Position numbers and translations under genes: made by a program. Source: Streptomyces sp. A1136 (GTDB taxonomy: Bacteria; Actinomycetota; Actinomycetes; Streptomycetales; Streptomycetaceae). Taken from it: a DNA stretch of 38,289 bases. Position 1 is the first letter of the stretch; each line of letters opens with the position of its first letter. The notes under the pieces were generated by a model. That model did no database searches and was not told the origin of the DNA. It saw nothing but the letters and a program-made list of their open reading frames with translations. Location of the stretch: the NCBI RefSeq assembly GCF_004795055.1, contig NZ_SSBJ01000053.1, positions 1 to 38,289 on the forward strand, in the 5' to 3' direction. Shown here in pieces: positions 24,352 through 31,768 of this stretch.

Positions 24352-25616
24352 CCGTATTCGTCCTCGCGGTGGTCGCGCTCGCGGTACTGCTCCTGTTGGG
24401 TGCGGTGCACCGGTGGCTGTGGGCCCGGCTGGTCCGTGACACCACCCGACCGGGTGGACCGGCGCGCCGCGTGGGCACCGTCTTGGCGTTCGCCCTGCCC
24501 GTGCTCGCGGTCGCGGCGCTGGTGGCGGGGCACGTGGGCGCGCCGTTCTGGCTCCAGCGGCTGGTGGCCTGGCCGGGGTTCATGTGGTTGGCGGTGCTGC
24601 TGTACCTGACACTGGCGATGTCGGTGGCCGAGCCGGTGCGCCGGGTCTGGCTCCGCCGGTCCGCCGCGCGCGAACCCGGGCCCGTGCCCGCGACCGCCGC
24701 CGTGCCGGCTTCCGCGGCACCGGTCTCCTCGTCCGCCGCTTCCCCGTCCTCGGCACCCGGGGCTGCGCCCGCCGCCCCCGCCCCGGCGGACCTCACCCGG
24801 CGACTGTTCGTCGCCCGCACCGTCGGCGGCGCCGCGGCCGCCGCGGCACTCGGCACCGTGGGCGTCGGCACGTACGGGGTCCTGCGCGGCCCCCGCGTCA
24901 AGCGCGTGCAGGTGCCCCTGGCCCGGCTGCCCCGCGCCGCGCACGGTTTCCGGATCGCCGTCGTCAGCGACATCCACCTCGGTCCGATCCTCGGCCGGGC
25001 CCACACCACCCGGATCGTCGAGACCGTCAACCGCACCCAGCCCGACCTCATCGCCATCGTCGGCGACCTCGTCGACGGCACCGTGCACGACCTCGGCCCG
25101 GCCGCCGAGCCCCTGCGCGCGCTCAGGGCCCGGCACGGCTCCTTCTTCGTCACCGGGAACCACGAGTACTTCTCGGGCGCCCGGCAGTGGGTCGACCACG
25201 TCCGGGAACTCGGCATCGAGCCCTTGGAGAACGCCCGCCGAGCCCTGCCGTACTTCGACCTCGCCGGCGTCAACGACGTCCAGGGCGAGAGCGAGGGCCA
25301 GGGCCCCGACTTCGGGAAGGCCCTCGGCGACCGCGACCGTTCGCGGACCGCCGTGCTCCTGGCCCACCAACCGATCGTCATCCACGAGGCCGTCCGGCAC
25401 GGCGTCGACCTGCAACTGTCCGGCCACACGCACGGGGGCCAGCTCTGGCCCGGCAACTACATCGCGGAACTCGCGAACCCGACCGTCGCCGGGCTGGAAC
25501 GCTACGGGGACACGCAGCTGTACGTGTCGCGGGGAGCTGGTGCCTGGGGGCCGCCCGTCCGGGTCGGCGCGCCGTCGGACATCACTGTGGTCGAACTGGC
25601 CTCATACCAGGCCTGA
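24348..25616 (+). CDS. Membrane-anchored metallophosphoesterase (YkuE/YaeI type)
   Basis: 422 residues. Three N-terminal helices (about 3-20, 44-62, 76-93) and an Ala/Ser/Pro linker lead to a further hydrophobic stretch with RR just before it (151-178, TRRLFVARTVGG, Tat-like). The calcineurin-like phosphoesterase domain follows with all metal motifs: VSDIHLG (206-212), GDLVDG (239-244), GNHEY (270-274), LLAHQP and GHTHGGQ. Relatives of this type act on phospholipid-like or other phosphoesters at the envelope; substrate unknown here. Starts inside the stop of the preceding small membrane gene. Confidence 0.9.
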   Translation: MTVFVLAVVALAVLLLLGAVHRWLWARLVRDTTRPGGPARRVGTVLAFALPVLAVAALVAGHVGAPFWLQRLVAWPGFMWLAVLLYLTLAMSVAEPVRRVWLRRSAAREPGPVPATAAVPASAAPVSSSAASPSSAPGAAPAAPAPADLTRRLFVARTVGGAAAAAALGTVGVGTYGVLRGPRVKRVQVPLARLPRAAHGFRIAVVSDIHLGPILGRAHTTRIVETVNRTQPDLIAIVGDLVDGTVHDLGPAAEPLRALRARHGSFFVTGNHEYFSGARQWVDHVRELGIEPLENARRALPYFDLAGVNDVQGESEGQGPDFGKALGDRDRSRTAVLLAHQPIVIHEAVRHGVDLQLSGHTHGGQLWPGNYIAELANPTVAGLERYGDTQLYVSRGAGAWGPPVRVGAPSDITVVELASYQA

Positions 25617-25655
25617 GCAGGCATAACGGGCCTTCCGGTGGCCGATATTCCGTGA

Positions 25656-25686
25656 TTGGCTGACCGATAATCGGAGTGCCTAGTGT
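25656..25686 (+). promoter_or_regulatory. Candidate promoter and palindrome before the binding-protein gene
   Basis: TTGGCT (25656-25661) and TAGTGT (25681-25686) could be -35 and -10 elements with a long 19-bp spacer. Between them sits the perfect 11-bp palindrome CCGATaATCGG (25664-25674), a possible repressor site. Confidence 0.4.
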
Positions 25687-25705
25687 GGATAGCGGGGTCA
25701 GGGAG

Positions 25706-27262
25706 ATGCGTTCTGCCCGACTGAAGGTCATCGCCGCCGGTCTCGTCCTCGCGGCGGCCGGTGGCGTCGCGGCGTGGCAACTGCTCCCCGACGGCGAGGG
25801 CCGGGGCGCCATCAGGGTCGGCACGAGCGACTCCGTCTCCAGCCTCGATCCGGCCGGGGCCTACGACGCCGGCTCCTGGGCGCTGTTCAGCAACGTCTAC
25901 CAGTCGCTGCTGACCATCAAGCCCGGCTCGGACACACCGGTCCCGGACGCCGCCTCCGAGTGCGCGTTCGTGGGGCAGAAGCTCACGACCTACCAGTGCC
26001 AACTCCGCCCGGAGGTGAAGTTCTCGGGCGGGCGCGCGGTCACCGCCGACGACGTGAAGTTCTCCTTCGACCGGATCAAGGCGATCAAGGCGGACCAGGG
26101 GCCGGCCTCGCTCTTCGACACGCTGGAGTCGGTCAAGGCGAGCGGCCGAACCGTCACCTTCAATCTCTCGGTGCCCGACGCCACCTTCCCCTTCAAGATC
26201 GCGACGGGTGCGGCCTCGATCGTCGACAAGGACGTCTACCCGGCCAAGGCCCTGCGCGAGGGGACCAAGGTCGACGGCTCGGGCCCCTTCACCCTCACCC
26301 GGTACCAGGCCGGCGACAGCGCCGACCTCAAGCCCAACCCGACGTACAAGGGCCAGGCCAAACCGGCTCTCGCGTCCATCTCCGTCAAGTACTTCAAGGG
26401 CTCCGCCGAACTCAACCGGGCCTGGACGGACCGGAAGATCGACGTCGCCCATCGCGACATGCCGCCCGAGGTGCTCGCGGGCCTCGGCCCCGGCCTGACG
26501 GACACCCGCTACCAGGTCTCCGGCGGCACCGAGACCCGCATCATGATCTTCAACGTCCGGCCCGGATCGACCATGGCCAAGCCCCCCGTGCGCCAGGCCG
26601 TCGCGGCCGTCCTGGACCGCTCCAAGCTGGCCGCCGAGGTCCACAAGGGCACGGTCACCCCGCTCTACTCCCTGGTCCCGGCCGGAGTGGCCGGCCACAG
26701 CACGCCGTTCTTCGACACCTATCCCAAGCCCGACGAGGCGACGGCGAAGAAGATCCTCAAGGACGCCGGGATCACCGCTCCCGTGTCGATGACCCTCGGG
26801 GTCAACCGGCGGGGCGCCAACCTGGAGGAGGCCGACGCGATCGCCAAGCAACTCACGGACACCGGCCTGTTCCAGGTGAAGATCAAGGCCGTCGATACGT
26901 TCCAGGACTACCAGAAGCAGTACGCGGCGGGCGACTTCGACGTCTACACCCTGGGGTGGATCGCCGACTTCCCGGACGCGGACAACTTCCTCGCGCCGCT
27001 GGTCGCCACCGGCTCCAGCATGAACAACGGCTACTCCGACAAGACGGTGGACGACCTGATCGCCCGCACCCGGGGACACTCGGACCGCGGCGACGCGGCC
27101 ACCGACTTCCGCGAGCTCCAGAAGCTGGTCGCCCAGCAGATCCCGATCCTGCCGATCTGGCAGAAGAAGGACTACGTGATGTCCCGCGAGACCGTCGGCG
27201 GAGCGCAGTACCTCTCGGACGGCACGGGCGTGTGGCGCCTGTCGGAACTCAACTGGCTGTAG
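25706..27262 (+). CDS. ABC transporter substrate-binding protein, family 5 (peptide/nickel type), no lipobox
   Basis: 518 residues. It has the fold and landmarks of DppA/OppA-like proteins: VGTSDSVSSLDPAGAYD near the N-terminus, LRPEVKFSGGRAVTADDVKFSFDR split here for length, GSGPFTLTRYQAGD, and the C-terminal QIPILPIWQKKDYVMSR. Such proteins capture oligopeptides or similar ligands for a permease. Unusually, the N-terminal hydrophobic segment (VIAAGLVLAAAGGVAAW) has no Cys, so it is an uncleaved anchor or secreted form rather than a lipoprotein. No permease or ATPase gene is adjacent. ATG at 25706 is preferred because the likely -10 lies at 25681; an in-frame start at 25676 exists. Confidence 0.9.
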   Translation: MRSARLKVIAAGLVLAAAGGVAAWQLLPDGEGRGAIRVGTSDSVSSLDPAGAYDAGSWALFSNVYQSLLTIKPGSDTPVPDAASECAFVGQKLTTYQCQLRPEVKFSGGRAVTADDVKFSFDRIKAIKADQGPASLFDTLESVKASGRTVTFNLSVPDATFPFKIATGAASIVDKDVYPAKALREGTKVDGSGPFTLTRYQAGDSADLKPNPTYKGQAKPALASISVKYFKGSAELNRAWTDRKIDVAHRDMPPEVLAGLGPGLTDTRYQVSGGTETRIMIFNVRPGSTMAKPPVRQAVAAVLDRSKLAAEVHKGTVTPLYSLVPAGVAGHSTPFFDTYPKPDEATAKKILKDAGITAPVSMTLGVNRRGANLEEADAIAKQLTDTGLFQVKIKAVDTFQDYQKQYAAGDFDVYTLGWIADFPDADNFLAPLVATGSSMNNGYSDKTVDDLIARTRGHSDRGDAATDFRELQKLVAQQIPILPIWQKKDYVMSRETVGGAQYLSDGTGVWRLSELNWL

Positions 27263-27280
27263 GGCGGACGCCTCCGGCCG

Positions 27281-28015
27281 CTACGACCGCTCCTCGGGGT
27301 AGGGGTCGCAGGCGCGCTTCTTGCGGGAGACCGCCGTCTGGGCCATGCCCGGCAGGAAGTCCGCGAAGAGTTCGTGAACCTCGCGCACCAGCGGGCGCAG
27401 CACCCGGAAACGGGCGAGGACGATGCCCCGTGTGGTGAGCTGCGCGCCGCGTTCGGCGAGCCGGCGGGTCTTCTCGCTGTCGGGCGAGCGGTCGAAGACC
27501 CAGTACAGGACGAGCCCCATCTGCGAGAGCCACATCAGCTCGGGCAGGACGTCGGCCAGTTCCTCCGGCACCTTCGTCTTCGCGCCCGCGAGCACCTCGC
27601 GGTGCATGTCGATCGCCGCCTTGCGGGCGGGCTCCGATTCGGGCGAGAAGGGGCTGAGCGGGCTCTCCGGGTCTGCCGCGTTCTTGAAGAACTGCGAGGC
27701 GAACTCGTGGTAGGGCGCCGCGATGTCGAGCCAGCTCGTCAGGACGCCCGCGAGGCGCTTTTGCAAGTCGCTCTCGTTGTCCAGGATCGGCCGGACCGCC
27801 GCCTGGTGGGCGGCGCCGATCCGGTCGTAGAACCCTTGGACCAGGTGTTCCTTCGAGGCGTAGTAGTAGTAGGCGTTGCCGACCGAAACGCCCGCTTCCT
27901 TGGCGATGGCCCGCATGGTCGTCTTGTCGAAGCCGCGTTCCTGGAACAGGCGGAGGGCGGTTTCGAGGATGAGAGTGCGGGTCTGCTCGCTCTTCGGAGC
28001 CTTCTGATCGGTCAC
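27281..28015 (-). CDS. TetR-family transcriptional regulator
   Basis: 244 residues, GTG at 28015 with AGGG upstream. The N-terminal helix-turn-helix (about 13-60) has ILETALRLFQERGFDKTTM then AKEAGVSVGNAYYYYASKE, classic TetR. The C-terminal ligand domain is helical and has no named signature. It is the last gene of a three-gene operon, 11 bp after the DCC gene, and the operon promoter carries two near-identical palindromes that suit a TetR dimer, so autoregulation is likely. It ends 18 bp from the binding-protein gene, tail to tail. Confidence 0.9.
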   Translation of the reverse strand: MTDQKAPKSEQTRTLILETALRLFQERGFDKTTMRAIAKEAGVSVGNAYYYYASKEHLVQGFYDRIGAAHQAAVRPILDNESDLQKRLAGVLTSWLDIAAPYHEFASQFFKNAADPESPLSPFSPESEPARKAAIDMHREVLAGAKTKVPEELADVLPELMWLSQMGLVLYWVFDRSPDSEKTRRLAERGAQLTTRGIVLARFRVLRPLVREVHELFADFLPGMAQTAVSRKKRACDPYPEERS

Positions 28016-28026
28016 GGTGTACGACC

Positions 28027-28497
28027 CTATCGGGGTGCGGCGCAGCGGTCGTCACAGGCCGGTTCTTCGGCCTCCGCCCCGCCGTCGGTACGGACCGCGG
28101 CCCGCCAGGCGGAGGCGGTGTAGACGGCGGCCCGAACGAAGGGACGGCCGGCCGGGGTGGCCAGCCACTCGGCCCTGGGCCGGTGTTCGGACAGCGCCCA
28201 CAGGCACACGATGAAGGCGTCGGTGTCGGTCCAGATCTGTCCCCGGTCCCCGACCACGGTCATCCGGAGCAGGGTCGCCGCGTGGTCCAGGTCCGGGAAC
28301 GCCTGCCGCGCCGCGTACGACCCTGCGGGGACCAGCCGCAGCGGTACGAGCCACCGCTGTCCGAGCAGCCAGTGCCGGATGTGCACGCACAGCGGGCAGT
28401 TCGCGTCGTAGAGGACGGTCAGGTACCGGATCGGCGCCGACTGCGCGTTCTGCGTGGTCGGCGCGGCCTCCACGGTCTCCATGGTCTGCGTGGCCAT
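28027..28497 (-). CDS. DCC-family (DUF393) thiol-disulfide oxidoreductase-like protein
   Basis: 156 residues. The defining motif is LYDANCPLC (D31, C34, C37), followed by the family pattern of a short thioredoxin-like domain. DUF393 proteins are predicted to be redox-active and often sit beside membrane proteins, as here. The C-terminal end has two further Cys (ACDDRC). ATG at 28497 lies six bases after the preceding stop without a clear ribosome-binding site, so translation is probably coupled. Substrate unknown. Confidence 0.85.
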   Translation of the reverse strand: MATQTMETVEAAPTTQNAQSAPIRYLTVLYDANCPLCVHIRHWLLGQRWLVPLRLVPAGSYAARQAFPDLDHAATLLRMTVVGDRGQIWTDTDAFIVCLWALSEHRPRAEWLATPAGRPFVRAAVYTASAWRAAVRTDGGAEAEEPACDDRCAAPR

Positions 28498-28503
28498 CGG
28501 GGT

Positions 28504-28908
28504 TCAGGCCCCGGCCGGGGCGGTCCACCCCTGGGGAGCGACCGGCGGGGTCTGTCGGCGCTCCATGATGCCGCGCCGCCGCATCTTGTTGAGCACCCAG
28601 ACGTTGCCGAGGTGCATGACGCCGAGGACGAGCAGGACGACGCCGAGCTTCACCGAGAGCGCCTCGAAGAGGCCGCGGGCCTCGGTGATGGTCTCGCCCG
28701 AGCGCAGGTACAGGGTCACGAAGCCGATGTTCACCAGGTAGAAGCCGACGACCAGGAGGTGGTTCACGGCGTCCGCGAGCTTCTCGTTGCCCTGGAGGAC
28801 ATCGGCTATGAAGACGCGGCCGTTGCTGGTGAGCGTCCGGGCCACCCAGACGGTGAGCCCGATGCTGATGATCAGGTAGATGACGTACGCGACCACGGTG
28901 AGATCCAT
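28504..28908 (-). CDS. Small integral membrane protein, first gene of TetR operon
   Basis: 134 residues with three hydrophobic helices (around VVAYVIYLIISIGLTVWVA, LLVVGFYLVNIGFVTLYL and LSVKLGVVLLVLGVMHLG) and a basic, Pro-rich end. I do not recognise the family. ATG at 28908 has AAAGGGG nine bases upstream. It is followed closely by the DCC and TetR genes, so its role is probably tied to a membrane redox or stress response under TetR control. Confidence 0.8.
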   Translation of the reverse strand: MDLTVVAYVIYLIISIGLTVWVARTLTSNGRVFIADVLQGNEKLADAVNHLLVVGFYLVNIGFVTLYLRSGETITEARGLFEALSVKLGVVLLVLGVMHLGNVWVLNKMRRRGIMERRQTPPVAPQGWTAPAGA

Positions 28909-28920
28909 GCCCCAGCCCCT

Positions 28921-28978
28921 TTGAACGTGTTCAACTGCTGACGAGGATGACTGTAGACCTCTTTTTGAACAGGTTCAA
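28921..28978 (-). promoter_or_regulatory. Operon promoter with two TetR-type operators
   Basis: On the minus strand, -35 TTGAAC (28978-28973) and -10 TACAGT (28955-28950) are 17 bp apart. Two palindromes TTGAAC-N2-GTTCAA lie at 28965-28978, overlapping the -35, and at 28921-28934, just downstream of the expected start point. Both fit TNNAACNNGTTNNA, a pattern known for KstR-type TetR regulators. A dimer at each site would block polymerase binding and escape. Confidence 0.8.
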
Positions 28979-29388
28979 GGCAGCATTTCGATGGCCTTCG
29001 CCAGCAACCCCGGATCGACGTGCGGGGCTTGGGGGGTCGGCAGCGAGCGCCAGGCCAGCGGCCAGGTCGTCCCGTACACCGCGGGCACCCCGACGTAGGC
29101 GGCGGCGGACCGGGTGCGCGAGGTGTACCGCTGGGCGTACGAGGGCCAGCTCCGCTCCCGCGCGGTGCCGGGCGGGAGCAGGAAGTACATCCAACGGAAG
29201 CCGTTGAGCTCGTAGACGACGGGCCCGGGATCGTGGTCGGTGAGCAGGCTCAGCCGCTTGGCGACTTCCTCGCCGAGCTGGCCCTGGATCCGGACGGCAT
29301 CGAAGTGGACGCCGGCGAGACGGAGTCGGAAGCCGGAGTCCGGAACCCAGTCGGGGGTCCAGGCGCGGGGGGAGATTTCCTCGTTCAC
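28975..29388 (-). CDS. Conserved hypothetical protein beside the XRE/DUF397 pair
   Basis: 137 residues, GTG at 29388. The central part has GPVVYELNGFRWMYFLLPPG and a later YVGVPAVYGTTWPLAWRS followed by a short tail; I recall this pattern from small streptomycete proteins encoded next to XRE/DUF397 regulators, but know no function. There is no TM, signal peptide or catalytic motif. Divergent from the XRE gene. Its stop codon falls inside the distal TetR operator, so its 3' end and the neighbouring promoter share sequence. Confidence 0.7.
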   Translation of the reverse strand: MNEEISPRAWTPDWVPDSGFRLRLAGVHFDAVRIQGQLGEEVAKRLSLLTDHDPGPVVYELNGFRWMYFLLPPGTARERSWPSYAQRYTSRTRSAAAYVGVPAVYGTTWPLAWRSLPTPQAPHVDPGLLAKAIEMLP

Positions 29389-29471
29389 ACCACAGAGGGT
29401 GACGGGCCGGAGCTAGCCTGAACAGTGGTCGTGCCGTCACAGACGGCGATCTGTGAGGGGCCGTGAAGCCG

Positions 29472-30299
29472 ATGTCCGAGCCTGTGAACCCGAGTGAACC
29501 CCTGCCGTCGGCGCTGCGGCGCGGACTGGGGGCCCAGATGCGCACGCTCCGTGAGAAACGAGGGGTGTCGCGGCAGCAGTTGGGCGGGGACACCAACTTC
29601 TCGCCGTCGACGATCGGGGCGTTCGAGCGCGGCGAGCGGGTGATGGACCCCGGGACGATCGAGCAGGTGGACGACCTGCTGGGCGGGGACGGCCTGTTGA
29701 AGGCCGCTGTGCCGTATCTGGAGGAGGAGCGGTACGCGCCGCAGTTCCGGAACTTCGCGCCGATCGAGGCGAAGGCGGTGAGCCTGTGGGTCTACTCCAC
29801 GCACGTCCTACATGGCCTGCTCCAGACGGAGGCATACGCGCGCCAGGTGTTTGTGGACCACTGGCCGCCCGTCGCTGCCGAGGAGATAGAGAATCGGCTG
29901 ACTGCCCGCATGGACCGCCAAGCGCTTCTGTACCGGGACCCGCCGCCGGTGCTGTGCTTCGTACTGGAGGAGACCTTCTTGCGACGCAAGGTGGGAGGAG
30001 ACACAGTCTGGCGGGAGCAGCTCCGGCACCTGCTCGCATGCGGCCGTCTCCCGCATGTGCGCATCCAGCTCGTCCCGCTCGAATGCGAGGAGGTCGTGGG
30101 TGCGACGGGACCCATGACGATCGCGGAGACGCCCGAACGCCGCATGTTGGGTTACTTGGAAGGTCAGGGCCAAAGCTGGGTGATCTCAGACCGGTTGGTG
30201 GTCAGCGACATGGTGCAGCGGCATGCGAACATTCGAGGAGTGGCGTTGAGCCCGAAGGCTTCGGCGCAGCGGATCGAGCGGCTGCTGGGAGAGCGATGA
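29472..30299 (+). CDS. XRE-family regulator with DUF5753 domain
   Basis: 275 residues from ATG 29472 (a GTG at 29463 is also in frame; GAGGGG suits the ATG better). An XRE helix-turn-helix near the start (MRTLREKRGVSRQQLGG, NFSPSTIGAFERGERV) is followed by the DUF5753 domain, with LWVYSTHVLHGLLQTEAYA and the final ALSPKASAQRIERLL. These proteins pair with small DUF397 proteins in streptomycetes and have been linked to development and, in some cases, to toxin-antitoxin behaviour. Some codons rare for this genome (ATA, AAT, CTA) suggest more recent arrival. Stop overlaps the DUF397 start. Confidence 0.9.
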   Translation: MSEPVNPSEPLPSALRRGLGAQMRTLREKRGVSRQQLGGDTNFSPSTIGAFERGERVMDPGTIEQVDDLLGGDGLLKAAVPYLEEERYAPQFRNFAPIEAKAVSLWVYSTHVLHGLLQTEAYARQVFVDHWPPVAAEEIENRLTARMDRQALLYRDPPPVLCFVLEETFLRRKVGGDTVWREQLRHLLACGRLPHVRIQLVPLECEEVVGATGPMTIAETPERRMLGYLEGQGQSWVISDRLVVSDMVQRHANIRGVALSPKASAQRIERLLGER

Positions 30300-30475
30300 A
30301 CACCGAACTGGCCTGGTTCAAGAGCAGCTACAGCGACGGCACCGGCGGCGAGTGCGTGGAGGTCGCGGCCTGCCCGTCCGCCGTGCATGTCCGCGACTCC
30401 AAGGACACCACCCGCCCGGCCCTGACCCTCACCCCGGCGGCCTGGGCGGCGTTCACCGACTTCGCGGCGGCCTAA
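30296..30475 (+). CDS. DUF397 protein, partner of the XRE regulator
   Basis: 59 residues, the usual size. The family core is clear: WFKSSYSDGTGGECVEVA, then VHVRDSKD and the final LTPAAWAAFTDFA. The start ATG overlaps the XRE stop (ATGA). DUF397 proteins act with XRE/DUF5753 partners; direct binding and modulation is the usual model. Its TAA overlaps the stop of the Uma2 remnant on the other strand. Confidence 0.92.
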   Translation: MNTELAWFKSSYSDGTGGECVEVAACPSAVHVRDSKDTTRPALTLTPAAWAAFTDFAAA

Positions 30476-30771
30476 GCCTCCGGCTTCGGCGGCCGGCCCG
30501 CCTCCAGCAGCTCGGCCACGTCGAGGGTGACCTTGGCCCCCAGACTGTCGGGCAGGGTGACCAGTTCCGCCTGCGGCGTGGATACGGTGGTTCGCGTACT
30601 CGCCCTCCACGGGTCGCTCAGAACGTGAACGCGCTCGTGCTTACGGTTCACGATTGACCCTTCGATGATCTCGGCCCGGTAGCCCTCCGGAAGGTCCATC
30701 GCCTTCCAGGCCTGCCAGAGGACTTCGTCGAGACCTGGGTCGCACGGCGCCTCATGGGCGAGAGCGGACAT
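30472..30771 (-). pseudogene. Uma2-family endonuclease remnant with internal deletion
   Basis: 99 residues, against about 190 for normal streptomycete Uma2 (DUF820) proteins. The N-terminal third is recognisable (WQAWKAMDLPEGYRAEIIEG), and the last third looks like the family C-terminus (VHVLSDP, ELVTLPDSLGAKVTLDVAEL). The middle, which holds the PD-(D/E)xK catalytic residues, is missing; the join lies near residue 41. The frame is open and the start has AGGAGGTG six bases upstream, so a short, nuclease-dead product may still be made. Its stop overlaps that of DUF397 by four bases. Confidence 0.7.
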
Positions 30772-30927
30772 GGAAGGCACCTCCTTCGCCCAGTGTGGGT
30801 GCGGACGGCGCTCCGGTTCAGGCGACGCCGGTGGACGTACCGCCGTCCGTGGGGTCATCCATCTGATGAAAGGTTCTTCCGGCCGGCGCTTCACCCCTCG
30901 GGGTGACCGACGGGGGTCCCCGGAACA

Positions 30928-30967
30928 CGGCTGAGGCCCGCACCCCAAGGGGTACGGGCCTCAGCCG
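30928..30967 (-). terminator. sdhB terminator hairpin
   Basis: A 13-bp stem CGGCTGAGGCCCG / CGGGCCTCAGCCG is extended by a mismatch and a 5-bp ACCCC/GGGGT inner stem. It lies 33 bp beyond the end of the sdh operon. Confidence 0.85.
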
Positions 30968-31000
30968 AGACCGCCGGACGGAGTCCGGCGCGTCAAAGGA

Positions 31001-31768
31001 TCAGAAGCGGCGGGTGATCAGCGCCCGCTTGACTTCCTGGATCGCCTTCGTGACCTCGATGCCACGCGGGCACGCGTCGGTGCAGTTGAAGGTCGTGCGG
31101 CAGCGCCACACGCCGTCCTTGTCGTTCAGGATCTCCAGCCGCTGCTCGCCGGCCTCGTCACGCGAGTCGAAGATGAAGCGGTGCGCGTTGACGATCGCCG
31201 CCGGGCCGAAGTACTGGCCGTCGTTCCAGAACACCGGGCACGAGGACGTGCAGGCGGCGCACAGGATGCACTTGGTGGTGTCGTCGAAGCGCTCGCGGTC
31301 CTCGGCGGACTGCAGACGCTCGCGCGTCGGCTCGTTGCCCGTCGTCACCAGGAACGGCATGACGTCGCGGTACGCCTGGAAGAAGGGCTCCATGTCGACC
31401 ACGAGGTCCTTCATCACCGTGAGGCCCTTGATGGCCTCGACGGTGATCGGCTTCTCGGGGTTGATGTCCTTGATCAGCGTCTTGCAGGCGAGCCTGTTCT
31501 TGCCGTTGATCCGCATCGCGTCCGAGCCGCAGATGCCGTGCGCGCACGAGCGGCGGAAGGTCAGCGTGCCGTCGAGGTCCCACTTGATCTTGTGGAGACC
31601 GTCGAGCACGCGCTCCTTCGGGTCGATCTCGACCTGGAAGTCCTGCCAGGTCGACTCCTCCGAGATCTCCGGGTTGAAGCGGCGGATCCGGAAGGTGACC
31701 GTGATGAAGGGCGAGGCCGCGGCCGCGGCCTCCATCGCGTCCGTCTTGGACATGGTCGGGGTGGCCAT
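31001..31768 (-). CDS. sdhB: Succinate dehydrogenase iron-sulfur subunit
   Basis: 255 residues. It carries electrons from SdhA to the membrane quinone site. The [2Fe-2S] ligands are in CAHGICGSD (C75, C80, D83) and C95; the fourth Asp ligand is also seen in other SDH enzymes. The 4Fe-4S and 3Fe-4S ligands are C167, C170, C173, C177 and C223, C229, C233. Its ATG shares one base with the sdhA stop (TGATG). Last gene of sdhCDAB, followed by a terminator. Confidence 0.97.
   Translation of the reverse strand: MATPTMSKTDAMEAAAAASPFITVTFRIRRFNPEISEESTWQDFQVEIDPKERVLDGLHKIKWDLDGTLTFRRSCAHGICGSDAMRINGKNRLACKTLIKDINPEKPITVEAIKGLTVMKDLVVDMEPFFQAYRDVMPFLVTTGNEPTRERLQSAEDRERFDDTTKCILCAACTSSCPVFWNDGQYFGPAAIVNAHRFIFDSRDEAGEQRLEILNDKDGVWRCRTTFNCTDACPRGIEVTKAIQEVKRALITRRF

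Noticed and set aside
23985..25433. Possible 480-residue N-terminal extension of the carboxypeptidase
   Set aside because: The extension lies antisense to the small membrane gene and the metallophosphoesterase, and the signal peptide begins at 23984.
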